Assembly: GCA_043101605.1 (NCBI GenBank)
Contig: JBICIG010000003.1
Span: forward strand, 10,021 to 74,020
Source of the DNA: JBICIG01 sp043101605
Lineage (GTDB): Bacteria; Planctomycetota; Phycisphaerae; Phycisphaerales; UBA1924
Direction: 5' to 3'
Length of the DNA stretch: 64,000 bases
In this document: piece by piece, positions 43,957 through 52,600 of the stretch
Layout of the letters: each line of letters starts with the position of its first letter
Numbering within the stretch: position 1 is the stretch's first letter
Translations under genes and position numbers: made by a program
Notes under the pieces: model-generated
Seen by the model: only the letters and a program-made list of their open reading frames with translations
What the model was told of the DNA's origin: nothing
Database searches by the model: none

Positions 43957-45084
43957 TCAGGGAGAAGCTTCCTGAAGCGACGCCGGTTCGGCGCGCCCGT
44001 CGGGCGCTTCGATCGGGCCCGCCGCGTGGCGGGTCGCGTCGGCCAGCGCCTGCACCACCTGCGTCAGCCGATCGAAGTCGAGCTGGTCGATGGTGTCGGT
44101 GGGCTTGTGGTAGTGGCGGTAGCGGAACTCGGAGGTGTCGGTGATCTGGATCGCCGGGACCCCGAGGTCCCAGAACGCCGCGTGATCCGAGCGGCGCATG
44201 TCCGGGATCGCCACGGGCAGCATCCCCGTCGAGAGCTGCGGGAGATCGGGCTCGGATTCGGCCATCGCCTGCATGAACGGGACATGGAACGAGGCGTGCG
44301 GCGCGATCGCGACGGCGGCGATGAAGTCCGCCGAATCCCGCATGCGCAGGAACTCCGGGAGCTGCGCGGGGTAGCGCTGGCTCCCCGGCTCGTCGGAGAA
44401 GTACCCGATCATGTCCAGCGAGACCATGCCGACGATCGTCTCCTCGCCCGACTCGATCGCGGGCCTGGCGATCTCCTCGGCGTACGCGAAGGCGCCCACC
44501 AGCCCGACCTCCTCGGCGGTGTAGAACTGCAGGCGGATGGTGCGCTCGGTCGGGAAGTCGCGCAGCACGCGGGCGAGTTCCATCACCGCGGCCGTCCCCG
44601 AGCCGTTGTCGTCGGCGCCCGGCGTGCCGGGCACGACATCGTAATGCGCGCCGATGATGACCACTTCCTCGGGGCGGGTCGTCCCCGGGAGGTCGACCCA
44701 GAGATTGGGGCTGACGCGCAGCACGCCGCGGGCGTTGGCGTCCTGCCCGCCGTCGGTCCGCGGGCGCATCGGGAGCGACCAGCGGACTTCCTGCTCGTGG
44801 ACCTCGTAGCCGAGGCCCTTGAGGTGATCTCGGAGGAGGTCGGCGGTCCTGAGGAGGGCGGCGAACTCCTCGTCGCTCCCGTTGATCGCCCGGCGGTGGG
44901 GGAGCGACGCGAGCATGGCGCGCAGCCGGTCCTTCTCGACAAGGTCGCTCGGCGCCTCGGGCCCGGTTCGCTCGAGCATCTCGACGAGGGCGGCGTCTTG
45001 CCCGAGGCTTTGGGGGGCTTCCGCATAGAGGAAGCCGGGACACGCCAGGGCAAGCGCCAGCGACGACAGCAGGGAGGTGTTCAT
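43957..45084 (-). CDS. Secreted M28 family metallopeptidase
   Basis: The 375-residue protein has a signal peptide (SLLSSLALALACPGFLYA) and the M28 two-zinc site: GAHYDVVPGTPGADDNGSG, TAEEVGLVGA, SLDMIGY and RRSDHAAFWDLGVPA. It is likely an aminopeptidase acting in the periplasm or outside the cell. ATG 45084 has a TACGCT box exactly six bases upstream. The ROK kinase gene ends 56 bases upstream on the same strand, but the promoter box suggests separate transcription. Confidence 0.9.
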   Translation of the reverse strand: MNTSLLSSLALALACPGFLYAEAPQSLGQDAALVEMLERTGPEAPSDLVEKDRLRAMLASLPHRRAINGSDEEFAALLRTADLLRDHLKGLGYEVHEQEVRWSLPMRPRTDGGQDANARGVLRVSPNLWVDLPGTTRPEEVVIIGAHYDVVPGTPGADDNGSGTAAVMELARVLRDFPTERTIRLQFYTAEEVGLVGAFAYAEEIARPAIESGEETIVGMVSLDMIGYFSDEPGSQRYPAQLPEFLRMRDSADFIAAVAIAPHASFHVPFMQAMAESEPDLPQLSTGMLPVAIPDMRRSDHAAFWDLGVPAIQITDTSEFRYRHYHKPTDTIDQLDFDRLTQVVQALADATRHAAGPIEAPDGRAEPASLQEASP

Positions 45085-45090
45085 CGCTTG

Positions 45091-45096
45091 AGCGTA
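45091..45096 (-). promoter_or_regulatory. TACGCT box, probable leaderless promoter of the M28 peptidase gene
   Basis: TACGCT on the minus strand, six bases, then ATG at 45084. Same hexamer and spacing as surE and the gene at 62215. Confidence 0.55.
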
Positions 45097-45140
45097 CAGC
45101 GGGCGGGCGGGGGAGATGCAGCGGAATCGGAGCGGGAGCG

Positions 45141-46145
45141 CTAGGACACCGCGTCGAGCGCCAGGGCCGCCGCCCCGAGCAGCCCGGCGTCGTCGTCGAG
45201 CGCCGTCGCGACCACCTCGACCGCCTTGGCCCGATCGGGGAACGCGACCCGGCGGACATGTTTGGCAACCAGTTCGACGAACGGCTCGCCGAGGGCCTCG
45301 GTCAGCCCGCCCCCCAGCACGATCCGCTGCAGCGAGAGCAGCGTGTGGATGCTGCCAAGGTGGGCACCGAGCAGCTCGGCGGCATGATCGACGACCTCGA
45401 CGGTCAGCAGGTCGCCCTCGCGGTACGCCTGCGCCAGGACCGACGACTTGATCTTCGAGAGATCGCCCCCGACCAGTTCGGGCACGCGCGAAGGGCGGTT
45501 GGCGCGGATGAGCCGGCTGAGACGCTCGACCACCGCGGTGCGCGAGCAGACATGCTCGAGGCTGCGCGAGCCGGGCGGGTTGAGGGGCATCGCGTGCATG
45601 TGCCCGAGTTCGCCGGCGGTGTGGAAGTAGCCGTGGCGGAGCTTCCCGTCGAGCAGCAGCCCCCCGCCGACGCCCGTCCCGAGCCACGCGCCGAGCACCT
45701 CGGTGCACCCGCGGGCGGCTCCGAAGCGGGCCTCCCCGACGATCGCGGCGTTGACATCGTTCTCGAGCACGACCGGCCGCCCGAAGCGGGCGGCGAGGAT
45801 CTCGGCCAGGGGGATGTCGGTCCAGCGGAGATTGGGCGCTTCGAGGACGACGCCGGTGTCGGGGTCGGCGGCGCCCGGGGCGCCGATGCCGACCGCCGCC
45901 AGATCGGCGATGGTCAGCCGCGCGTCGGCGCAGGCGGCTTCGACGGCACGCACCATGCGGTCGACGATCGCGTCGAGCCCGGATTCGGCCTTGGTCTTGC
46001 GCTTCTCGCGCCCGATGATGCGGTAGGGCGAGTCTTCGCCGGGCGTAAAGCGCACGACGCCGATCTGCATGTTGGTCCCGCCCAGGTCGATCCCGGCGAC
46101 CGGAGCCGAGCCGGGCGGGACGGTGTGTTCGGTTTCTTCGGGCAT
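45141..46145 (-). CDS. ROK family sugar kinase without the zinc motif
   Basis: The 334-residue protein has the ROK phosphate loop GIDLGGTNMQIGVV, AVGIGAPGAADP, LENDVNAAIVGEARFG and GAWLGTGVGGGLLLDG. It is probably a glucokinase. In most ROK kinases HxxxxCxCGxxGC binds zinc; here the region reads GELGHMHAMPLNPPGSRSLE, with no cysteine cluster, so the structural zinc site is missing. Start ATG 46145 has GGGAGG ten bases upstream, and a TACACT box stands at 46169-46164. Confidence 0.87.
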   Translation of the reverse strand: MPEETEHTVPPGSAPVAGIDLGGTNMQIGVVRFTPGEDSPYRIIGREKRKTKAESGLDAIVDRMVRAVEAACADARLTIADLAAVGIGAPGAADPDTGVVLEAPNLRWTDIPLAEILAARFGRPVVLENDVNAAIVGEARFGAARGCTEVLGAWLGTGVGGGLLLDGKLRHGYFHTAGELGHMHAMPLNPPGSRSLEHVCSRTAVVERLSRLIRANRPSRVPELVGGDLSKIKSSVLAQAYREGDLLTVEVVDHAAELLGAHLGSIHTLLSLQRIVLGGGLTEALGEPFVELVAKHVRRVAFPDRAKAVEVVATALDDDAGLLGAAALALDAVS

Positions 46146-46163
46146 GACGCCTCCCTCGCGGCG

Positions 46164-46169
46164 AGTGTA
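46164..46169 (-). promoter_or_regulatory. Candidate -10 box of the ROK kinase gene
   Basis: TACACT on the minus strand, 18 bases before the ATG. It leaves a short leader holding GGGAGG. It is related to the leaderless boxes but more distant from the start codon. Confidence 0.4.
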
Positions 46170-46226
46170 GATCGGGCCCGCACGGAGTTCATCGGCTCTC
46201 GCGCACGCCGGGATCAGCCGCGGGAT

Positions 46227-47213
46227 TCAGACCAGCCGCGTGCGGAGGACGGCCGCGGGAAGGATCTCGGCGGCGACCTGCTCGAATCCCTCGGCCGTCG
46301 CGTTGACCATCTCGGGCTCGACCAGCGCGAACAGGCAGCTTCCCGACCCGGTCAGGTGGACGCGGTCGCGGCTGGTGTTGCCCTCGAGCGATTCTTCGAG
46401 CGCGTCGTGCAGCCGTCGCAGGTCGGGAGCGACGGCGAACGCCGCGGGCGTGAGCTCGTTCATGCAGAGCGCATCGGCAACGATCCCGCGGCCGGCCGCG
46501 TCGCGGATCGCATCCGAATCGGCTTTCTTCGCGGATCGCCGGCCGAGCTCGTCGTAGGCGCGGTAGACCGCGCCGGTGGGGCACCCGATCGACGGGACGA
46601 CCAGGACGAGATCGGCGCGGCAGCGGGGGAGGCGCTCGATCCGCTCGCCAAACCCGCGGAACAGCGCCGGGCGGGGTGGGGCGAGCGGGTCGGCGATGCC
46701 CTGCTCGGGCGGGTCGAGGAAGAACACGATGTCCGAGCCGACGCCCCGGGACAGTTCGTGGGCGCGGGACCAATCGAGGTTGAGTCCGAAGAGGGTGTTG
46801 AGGGCTTCGAGCATGCGGGCCGCGTCGGAGGAGCCGCCGCCCAGCCCCCCCCGGGCGGGGATGCGTTTGCGCAGGGTGGTGCGCACCGGGAGCGGTCGGC
46901 CGACGAGTTGCTCGGCATGCGCCGCCATCTTCATCGCCAGGTCGTCGGCGGGCGCCCAGTCGATGGCGCCCGCATCAAACGACGCCTCGGGCGCGGGGGT
47001 GATCGTGCAGCGCTCGGCGTTGGTCGCGTCGGCGTCGGCGTCGCCCGGCTCGACGCGCTCGACAGCCAGATCGTCGAAGAGGTCGATCGCGTGGAACCAC
47101 GAGAGGAGCCGGTGCATGCCCGCCAGCGGGCTCTCGCCGGCGGGGACGGGCGGCCCGACCGCGAGCGTCAGGTTCAGCTTCGCAAAGCACCGGGCTTCAA
47201 AGCGGGCGGGCAT
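46227..47213 (-). CDS. ispE: 4-diphosphocytidyl-2-C-methyl-D-erythritol kinase
   Basis: The 328-residue GHMP kinase phosphorylates CDP-methylerythritol in the non-mevalonate isoprenoid pathway. It has the N-terminal AKLNLTL, the ATP loop PARGGLGGGSSDAARML near residue 120, and the C-terminal LTGSGSCLFAL. Length is slightly above the usual 290 because of an acidic insert (GDADADATNAE). ATG 47213 lacks a Shine-Dalgarno sequence but has TACCAT five bases upstream. It is divergent from the Nif3-like gene. Confidence 0.93.
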   Translation of the reverse strand: MPARFEARCFAKLNLTLAVGPPVPAGESPLAGMHRLLSWFHAIDLFDDLAVERVEPGDADADATNAERCTITPAPEASFDAGAIDWAPADDLAMKMAAHAEQLVGRPLPVRTTLRKRIPARGGLGGGSSDAARMLEALNTLFGLNLDWSRAHELSRGVGSDIVFFLDPPEQGIADPLAPPRPALFRGFGERIERLPRCRADLVLVVPSIGCPTGAVYRAYDELGRRSAKKADSDAIRDAAGRGIVADALCMNELTPAAFAVAPDLRRLHDALEESLEGNTSRDRVHLTGSGSCLFALVEPEMVNATAEGFEQVAAEILPAAVLRTRLV

Positions 47214-47218
47214 GCCCG

Positions 47219-47224
47219 ATGGTA
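47219..47224 (-). promoter_or_regulatory. TACCAT box, probable leaderless promoter of ispE
   Basis: TACCAT on the minus strand, five bases, then ATG at 47213. Same hexamer as the MBL-fold and DCC-family genes. Confidence 0.5.
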
Positions 47225-47329
47225 CCGGGTCGGTGCGCGCCCGCGGGGGGAACCGGCGGCGGGCCCGGGCGTGGGGGCGGGGGTGTACGATCGGGGCGTT
47301 CGTCGTCGGGATCCTGCGAGGAGGTTGCG

Positions 47330-48469
47330 ATGCTCATCCGAGACCTGGTCCACGCGATGGAGCGGATCGCCCCGCTCGAGTACGCCGAGCCCTGGGACCG
47401 CGTCGGGCTGCAGATCGGGCGTCCGGACCGGGAGATCGACGGGCCCGTGCTGATGACCATCGACCTGACCGAGCGCGTGCTCGCCGAGGCGATCGAGGCG
47501 AGGGCGTCGGCGGTGATCGCGTACCACCCGCCGATCTGGGAGCCGCTCAAGACGATCACCGGCGCGACCGCGCGCGAGCGAATCCTGCTCGGGGCGGCCG
47601 AGGCGGGCGTGGCGGTGTATGTGCCGCACACCGCGCTGGATGCCGTGCCCGGCGGGATCAGCGACTGGCTCTGCGAGGGGATCAGCGGCTCGACCAAACC
47701 CGGGAGGATCCTCGGCGACTGCCGGGCCCTGGAGCCCTGGCGCGCCGCGGCGAGCCCGATGCAGAAGATCGTGACCTTCGTGCCCGAAGCGGACCTCGAG
47801 ATGGTCCGCGGGGCGCTCGCGACCGCCGGCGCCGGGCGCATCGGCGCGTACGAGGTCTGCTCGTTCAGCGTCGGGGGCGAGGGGACCTTCATGGGCGGCG
47901 AGGGGACGAACCCCACCGTCGGCGAGGCGGGTCGGTTCGAGACGGTGCGCGAGCGCCGGCTGGAGATGGTCTGCCCGGCCGGCTCGGTGGCGCTGGCGCT
48001 CGAGACCCTGCGCCAGTTCCATCCCTACGAGGAGCCCGCGGTGGATGTCTACGACCTGGCGCCCCAGCCCCGGCGGCGCGTGGGCGTGGGTCGGCGATTG
48101 GTGCTCGATCAGGAAACCACCATGGGCGATCTCGCCGAGCGGCTGCGGGCGCACCTCGTTCGGTCGCGCGTGCGCGGCACGCTGATCGACGCGGAGCTTC
48201 CCGTGCGCACGATCGGCGTCGTGCCCGGCGCGGGCGAGTCGCTCCTCCCCGTCGCCGAGCGCGAGGGGTGCGACCTGTTCATCACCGGCGAGATGCGTCA
48301 CCACCAGGTGCTCGATGCGCTGCACCGGGGCGTGCGCGTGCTGCTGGCCGGTCACACCAACACCGAGCGGGGCTACCTGCCGAGGCTCGGCGCCCAACTC
48401 GAGAAGCGATTGCCCGGGCTGACCACCCGCGTCGCCGAGGCCGATGTCGACCTGCTCGGCGTGATGTAG
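47330..48469 (+). CDS. Nif3-like dinuclear metal-centre protein
   Basis: The 379-residue protein matches the long Nif3/YqfO type. N- and C-terminal Nif3 halves carry AEPWDRVGLQIG, VIAYHPPIWEPL, VYVPHTALDAVPGG, FITGEMRHHQVLDAL and GHTNTERGYLP, giving the metal ligands. A PII-like insert of about 100 residues lies in the middle (KIVTFVPEADLEMVRGALA to RQFHPYEEPAVDVY). Biochemical role is unsettled; GTP cyclohydrolase I type 2 activity has been proposed for relatives. ATG 47330 has GAGGAGG at good spacing, with a TACGAT hexamer at 47286. Confidence 0.9.
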   Translation: MLIRDLVHAMERIAPLEYAEPWDRVGLQIGRPDREIDGPVLMTIDLTERVLAEAIEARASAVIAYHPPIWEPLKTITGATARERILLGAAEAGVAVYVPHTALDAVPGGISDWLCEGISGSTKPGRILGDCRALEPWRAAASPMQKIVTFVPEADLEMVRGALATAGAGRIGAYEVCSFSVGGEGTFMGGEGTNPTVGEAGRFETVRERRLEMVCPAGSVALALETLRQFHPYEEPAVDVYDLAPQPRRRVGVGRRLVLDQETTMGDLAERLRAHLVRSRVRGTLIDAELPVRTIGVVPGAGESLLPVAEREGCDLFITGEMRHHQVLDALHRGVRVLLAGHTNTERGYLPRLGAQLEKRLPGLTTRVAEADVDLLGVM

Positions 48470-48497
48470 ACCGGACGATCGAGCCGGACGAACCGGC

Positions 48498-48971
48498 TCA
48501 GTTGCCGCCCGCTTCGGAGAGCTGGATCGTGCCGCGGTCGCGGAAGCTCGCGGTGGGGACATTGACGCCCGCGTCGAAGAGGATCTCGTTGAACGCGCCG
48601 GGCTCGAGGTACTCGACCGAGCCGCGGAGCGAGTACGCCAGCCGCGGCGGCGTGGTGGCGTCCATCGGGATCGCGACGGGGATCGCGATGCGTTGCGTGC
48701 CGAGCTTGGAGAGCGTGGTCTCGGCGAGCCGCCGGACCTCGAAGCGTCGCCCGTCCTCGAGTTCGAGCGTGTAGCGCACGCCGCGCAGCGGGAGGGGCGC
48801 GTCGTTGGGGTTGTCGGCTTCGAGGACGAACTCGACGGCGACGCCCGCGGGGGAGCGATCGACGATCGCCGCGTCGGCCACGCGGATCGTCGGGGCCGAG
48901 GTGCCGGCACAGGCGGTCAGCAGCGCGAGCGGGGCCAGGAGCGCGATCGGGGTGAGTCGTCGGCGGGTCAT
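48498..48971 (-). CDS. LEA14-like (WHy domain) lipoprotein
   Basis: The 157-residue protein starts with a clear lipoprotein signal ending LTAC (Cys21). The rest is a single beta-sandwich resembling the WHy/LEA type 2 domain: VAVEFVLEADNPNDAPLPLRGVRYTLEL, with the family-typical NPN motif (DNPND), and IAIPVAIPMD. These domains are linked to desiccation or stress tolerance, with unclear molecular function. ATG 48971 has TACCCT seven bases upstream and no Shine-Dalgarno sequence. It is convergent with the Nif3-like gene. Confidence 0.8.
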   Translation of the reverse strand: MTRRRLTPIALLAPLALLTACAGTSAPTIRVADAAIVDRSPAGVAVEFVLEADNPNDAPLPLRGVRYTLELEDGRRFEVRRLAETTLSKLGTQRIAIPVAIPMDATTPPRLAYSLRGSVEYLEPGAFNEILFDAGVNVPTASFRDRGTIQLSEAGGN

Positions 48972-48978
48972 GGCAGCG

Positions 48979-48984
48979 AGGGTA
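48979..48984 (-). promoter_or_regulatory. TACCCT box upstream of the LEA14-like gene
   Basis: TACCCT on the minus strand, seven bases before ATG 48971. Likely leaderless, but spacing is one base longer than in most other cases. Confidence 0.4.
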
Positions 48985-48997
48985 CCACCCGTCGGCG

Positions 48998-49516
48998 TCA
49001 GTCGCCCGGGACCATCGCGATCCACTCCGAGTCTGGGGCGGTCCCCAGCGCGTGGATGTAGGGCGTCAGCGTGTGCGCGCTCTCGTTGTAGTCGTGCCAG
49101 TGGCAGGTGAGCCAGACCAGGACGAGGCACGCCGCCCAGGCCCCGATCTCGCCGACGCGATGCCGGCGCGCGTGCAGGAAGATCACGCACCCCAGCCCCA
49201 CGGTCCCGAGCTTCCACCCGACGACCGCCCATGGCGAGGAGGTCATCATGATCGTGCGCGCGATCGGGTTGCCCTCGTGCATCCCCGTCGAGAGGGCATA
49301 GGTCATCGTCATCGCCAGGTCCGCGGCACTGAGCAGCAGGATCGCGACGACGAGGAACACCACCCGAGAAGGTCTGGAAATCGTCCACGAGCCGGCGAGC
49401 CGGGGGCGGGCGGAGGCCCGTTCGGCGGTCGGCAGAGCCTCGTCCGCCCCGATGAGGGCGGTCGCGAGGGGACCCGGGCGGCTCGAACGGATCGCCGATG
49501 GCATGGTCCGACGCAT
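48998..49516 (-). CDS. DUF5658-like small membrane protein
   Basis: The 172-residue protein has a disordered first 45 residues and then three or four hydrophobic helices. The segment SAADLAMTMTYALSTGMHEGNPIAR matches the DUF5658 pattern (key part GMHEGNPIAR). Function is unknown. The ATG at 49516 has no clear binding site, and one four codons later is equally possible. It is divergent from the giant PQQ-repeat gene. Confidence 0.65.
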   Translation of the reverse strand: MRRTMPSAIRSSRPGPLATALIGADEALPTAERASARPRLAGSWTISRPSRVVFLVVAILLLSAADLAMTMTYALSTGMHEGNPIARTIMMTSSPWAVVGWKLGTVGLGCVIFLHARRHRVGEIGAWAACLVLVWLTCHWHDYNESAHTLTPYIHALGTAPDSEWIAMVPGD

Positions 49517-49671
49517 CGGGCGAGGGGGCGCGCCGGTTCATGAAGGTGGTGGCGCGGGGCGACGCTTCGGGCCGAAAAGGAGAGGTATGCCGGATCGGGG
49601 GCCCGGTCCGGCGTCGTATGGTCCGTCGGAAGGTCCGGAACGAGCCGGGCCCGTCCGGAAAGGCACGCGCC

Positions 49672-52600
49672 ATGTCGCAGCGACGCGGGAGCACGAGGCG
49701 GGGGACCAGCCGAGCCCGGCTCGCGGCGATCGCCGCGTCGTGCGGGCTCGCGTGCGGGTCGATCGCCGCGCGGATCCCGTGGAGCGGGGTCCAGCCCGGG
49801 CAGCCTGAGAACCCCGTCTACTTTGACGATGCGCCGGTGGCGCGGCAGACGCTCGATCGGGCACGCGAGCTCGCGGCGAGCGGCAGCGCCGGGCAGGCCG
49901 TCCGCGTGCTCCAGCGGCTGATCGACGAATCGGGCGAGCGCTTGCTCGAAGCCGATACCGACCTGTTCATCCCGGTGGTCGAGCATGCGCAGGCGCTGCT
50001 GCGTTCGGATGCGGCGCTGCTGGAGTTGTACCGCCAGACCGAGGAGCCCGTCGCCCGCGCGATGCTCGAAGCGGGTCGCTTCGACGAGGTCGTGCGCACG
50101 CGGCTGCTGACGCCCAGCGGGCTCGAAGCCGGGCTGCGCCTGGCGCAGCAGCGCTTCGAGGCCGGGGCGTTCGAGGCGTCCCGGCTGATGCTGGCGCGCC
50201 TGGCAGACCACCCCGACCGCACCCGCGGGCAGGGGGGCGAACTGGCGCACCGCGTCGCGTGGTACCTGGGGCGCGAGGACGCCCGCGCGTGGGCCGAGTC
50301 GTTCGCGGGCGGACCGGCGGCGAGCCTGCCCACGCTCCCGCGTGACGAGGCGCTCCCGGCAACGGTGCGCCTCGGCGTCGAGTCGATCGACGATGCGCCC
50401 GCGAAGATCGAGGTCGAGCGCGTCGTGTCGCGCCCGCTGCACTCGTCGGAACTGGTCGGGATCGAGGAGCGGCAGGTGCGCCAGGGGCGCAGCGAGAGCG
50501 GGCTGTGGATCCAGCCGACTGTCAGCGGCGAGGTCGTGTTCATCAACGACGGCGCCCGCTTCGGCGCGTGGGATCGGTTCACGCTCTCGCCGCGCTGGCG
50601 CACGCAACCGGAGATCCTCGATCGCATGCTCGACCGGCTCGTGCGCACGCAGGTGGGTCCGAGCGAGGGCGCGACGGGCTCGATCGCGGTCGGGCCGGGC
50701 GTGGTCGCGGGGGTGACCGGGCGGGCGACCGAATCGGGCGACTGGGCGGGTCGGGTCGTGCACGGGCTGGATCGGCAGACCGGGCGCGTGCTGTGGAACT
50801 GGCACCCGGTGCTCGAGGAGCCCTCGCTGGCGCAGGCGAGCCCCAACGACGAGGTGGAGATCGTCGAGGGGACGGTCGTCGTGCCGGCGATGAAGCTGGG
50901 CAGTTCGCGGCGCCTGTGGAGCGCGTATCTGTTCGGGCTCGACGCGTGGACAGGGCGGGTGAAGTGGACGCGGCTGGTCGGGTCGGCCGGCGCGGTGCCG
51001 TACTCGAACACCTGGGAGGAGATCGGGAGCGGGGGGACGGCTCACCGGGGCGTGATCTACCGCGTCGAGGGCGTGGGCGTGATCGCCGCGATCGAAGCCG
51101 ACAGCGGGCGCGTGCGCTGGGCGCGACGGTACCCGGGGCGCGTGACCTGGATGGGTCGCGACTCGAACGAGGCGAGCCCCTCGCTGACGCGCCCCAAGCC
51201 GCTGATCGACGGCGACTCGCTCATCGCGCTTTTGACCAGCCGGAACGAGGTGGTGCGGCTGGACCTCGAGACGGGCGAGCAACTCGGTCGGCGGGACGCG
51301 AACATGCTCGGGTCGCCGCGGTACCTGGTGCGTGCGGGGGATCGGCTGGTGGCGATGGGGGCGGTCACGGTGGTGACGCTCCCGCTCGAGTCGTTCGAGA
51401 CCGCGCCGCCGATGCGCGGGGCGGCGTACCCGGGGGACGGGTTCATCGGACGCGCGATCGGCGCGCCGGGGAGGCTGCTGATCCCGACGCGCGCGGGGCT
51501 GCTGCTGGTCGACCCGGCCAACCCCGCGTCGAGCGAAGCAGGGTTCATCGAACTCGATCGCTCGGGACAGGTGCTCGCGGTCGAGGGGCAGGTGCTCGCG
51601 GCGGACACGCAGGGGCTGCACAGCTATCTGGTGTGGGATGTCGCCGAGCGCGTGCTCAGCCGACGCATGGAGGAGCGCGCGGGGGATCCCGACCCGGCGA
51701 TGACCTACCTCGAATTGGCGCACCAGGCGGGGCGCTCCGAGCGGCTCATCGAGGCGGCCGACCGGGCGTTGTCGGCGATCGCGACGCTCCCCGCGGGGGA
51801 GGCGCGCGAGCGTGCCGGCGATCGACTCTTCCGCGCGCTGGTCTGGGTCGCGATCGACCGGGATCTGCGCGCGACGCAGCGCGAGACGGCCCGCGCGGTG
51901 ATCGATCGGCTCGGGCGCGCCGCGCACACGCCCGAGCAGTCGGCGATTCACCTGTTCGAGCTGGGGTCGTTCGAGGACCAGGGGGGCGCCCCCGCGTCGG
52001 CGGTCGAGGCGTACCAGCGGGTGCTCGAGGACGCGACGCTGGCGGCGGCGCCGTACAACCTCGGCGGGATCGTCGTGCCGGCGCGGCGTGAAGCCACGAG
52101 GCGACTGGCCGAGCTGATCGATGCGCACGGGAGCGGGCTGTACGACGCGGTGGCGCGGCGCGCGCGGGATGCGTTCGCGGCGGCGCGCGACGCCGACGCG
52201 TTCGAGTCGGTCGCGCGGCGGTTCCCGGCTTGGAGCGGCACGCCGGGCGCGTGGCTCGAAGCGGCGGCGCGGCACGGGCAGGCCGGTCGCGCCCCGGCGG
52301 AGATCGCGGCGCTCCGCGCCGGGCTCGAACGGGCGCGGGCGCTGGGGGATCGGGGCGATCGGGCGGCGCGCGAGGAACTGGCCGGTCGGCTGCTGATCGC
52401 GCTGGGCGAGGCCGGGCGCGAGACAGAGCTGGCGACGCTGATGCGGGAAGTGATGGATGCGTCACTGACGCTCCGCAACGAGGGCGCCGAGATCATGCCC
52501 GTCGCGTTCGAGCAGCTCATCGAGCGTCGGCGGAGCGAGCGCCTGGCGCTGCCCGAAGCGCCGCGGCGCGTGCGCACCGTCGCGGGCGTGCTGCCCGAGT

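Noticed and set aside
49309..52275. Open frame of 988 codons antisense to the PQQ-repeat gene
   Set aside because: Arg/Pro-rich product with no motif, opposite a gene with signal peptide, Shine-Dalgarno sequence and repeated blades.
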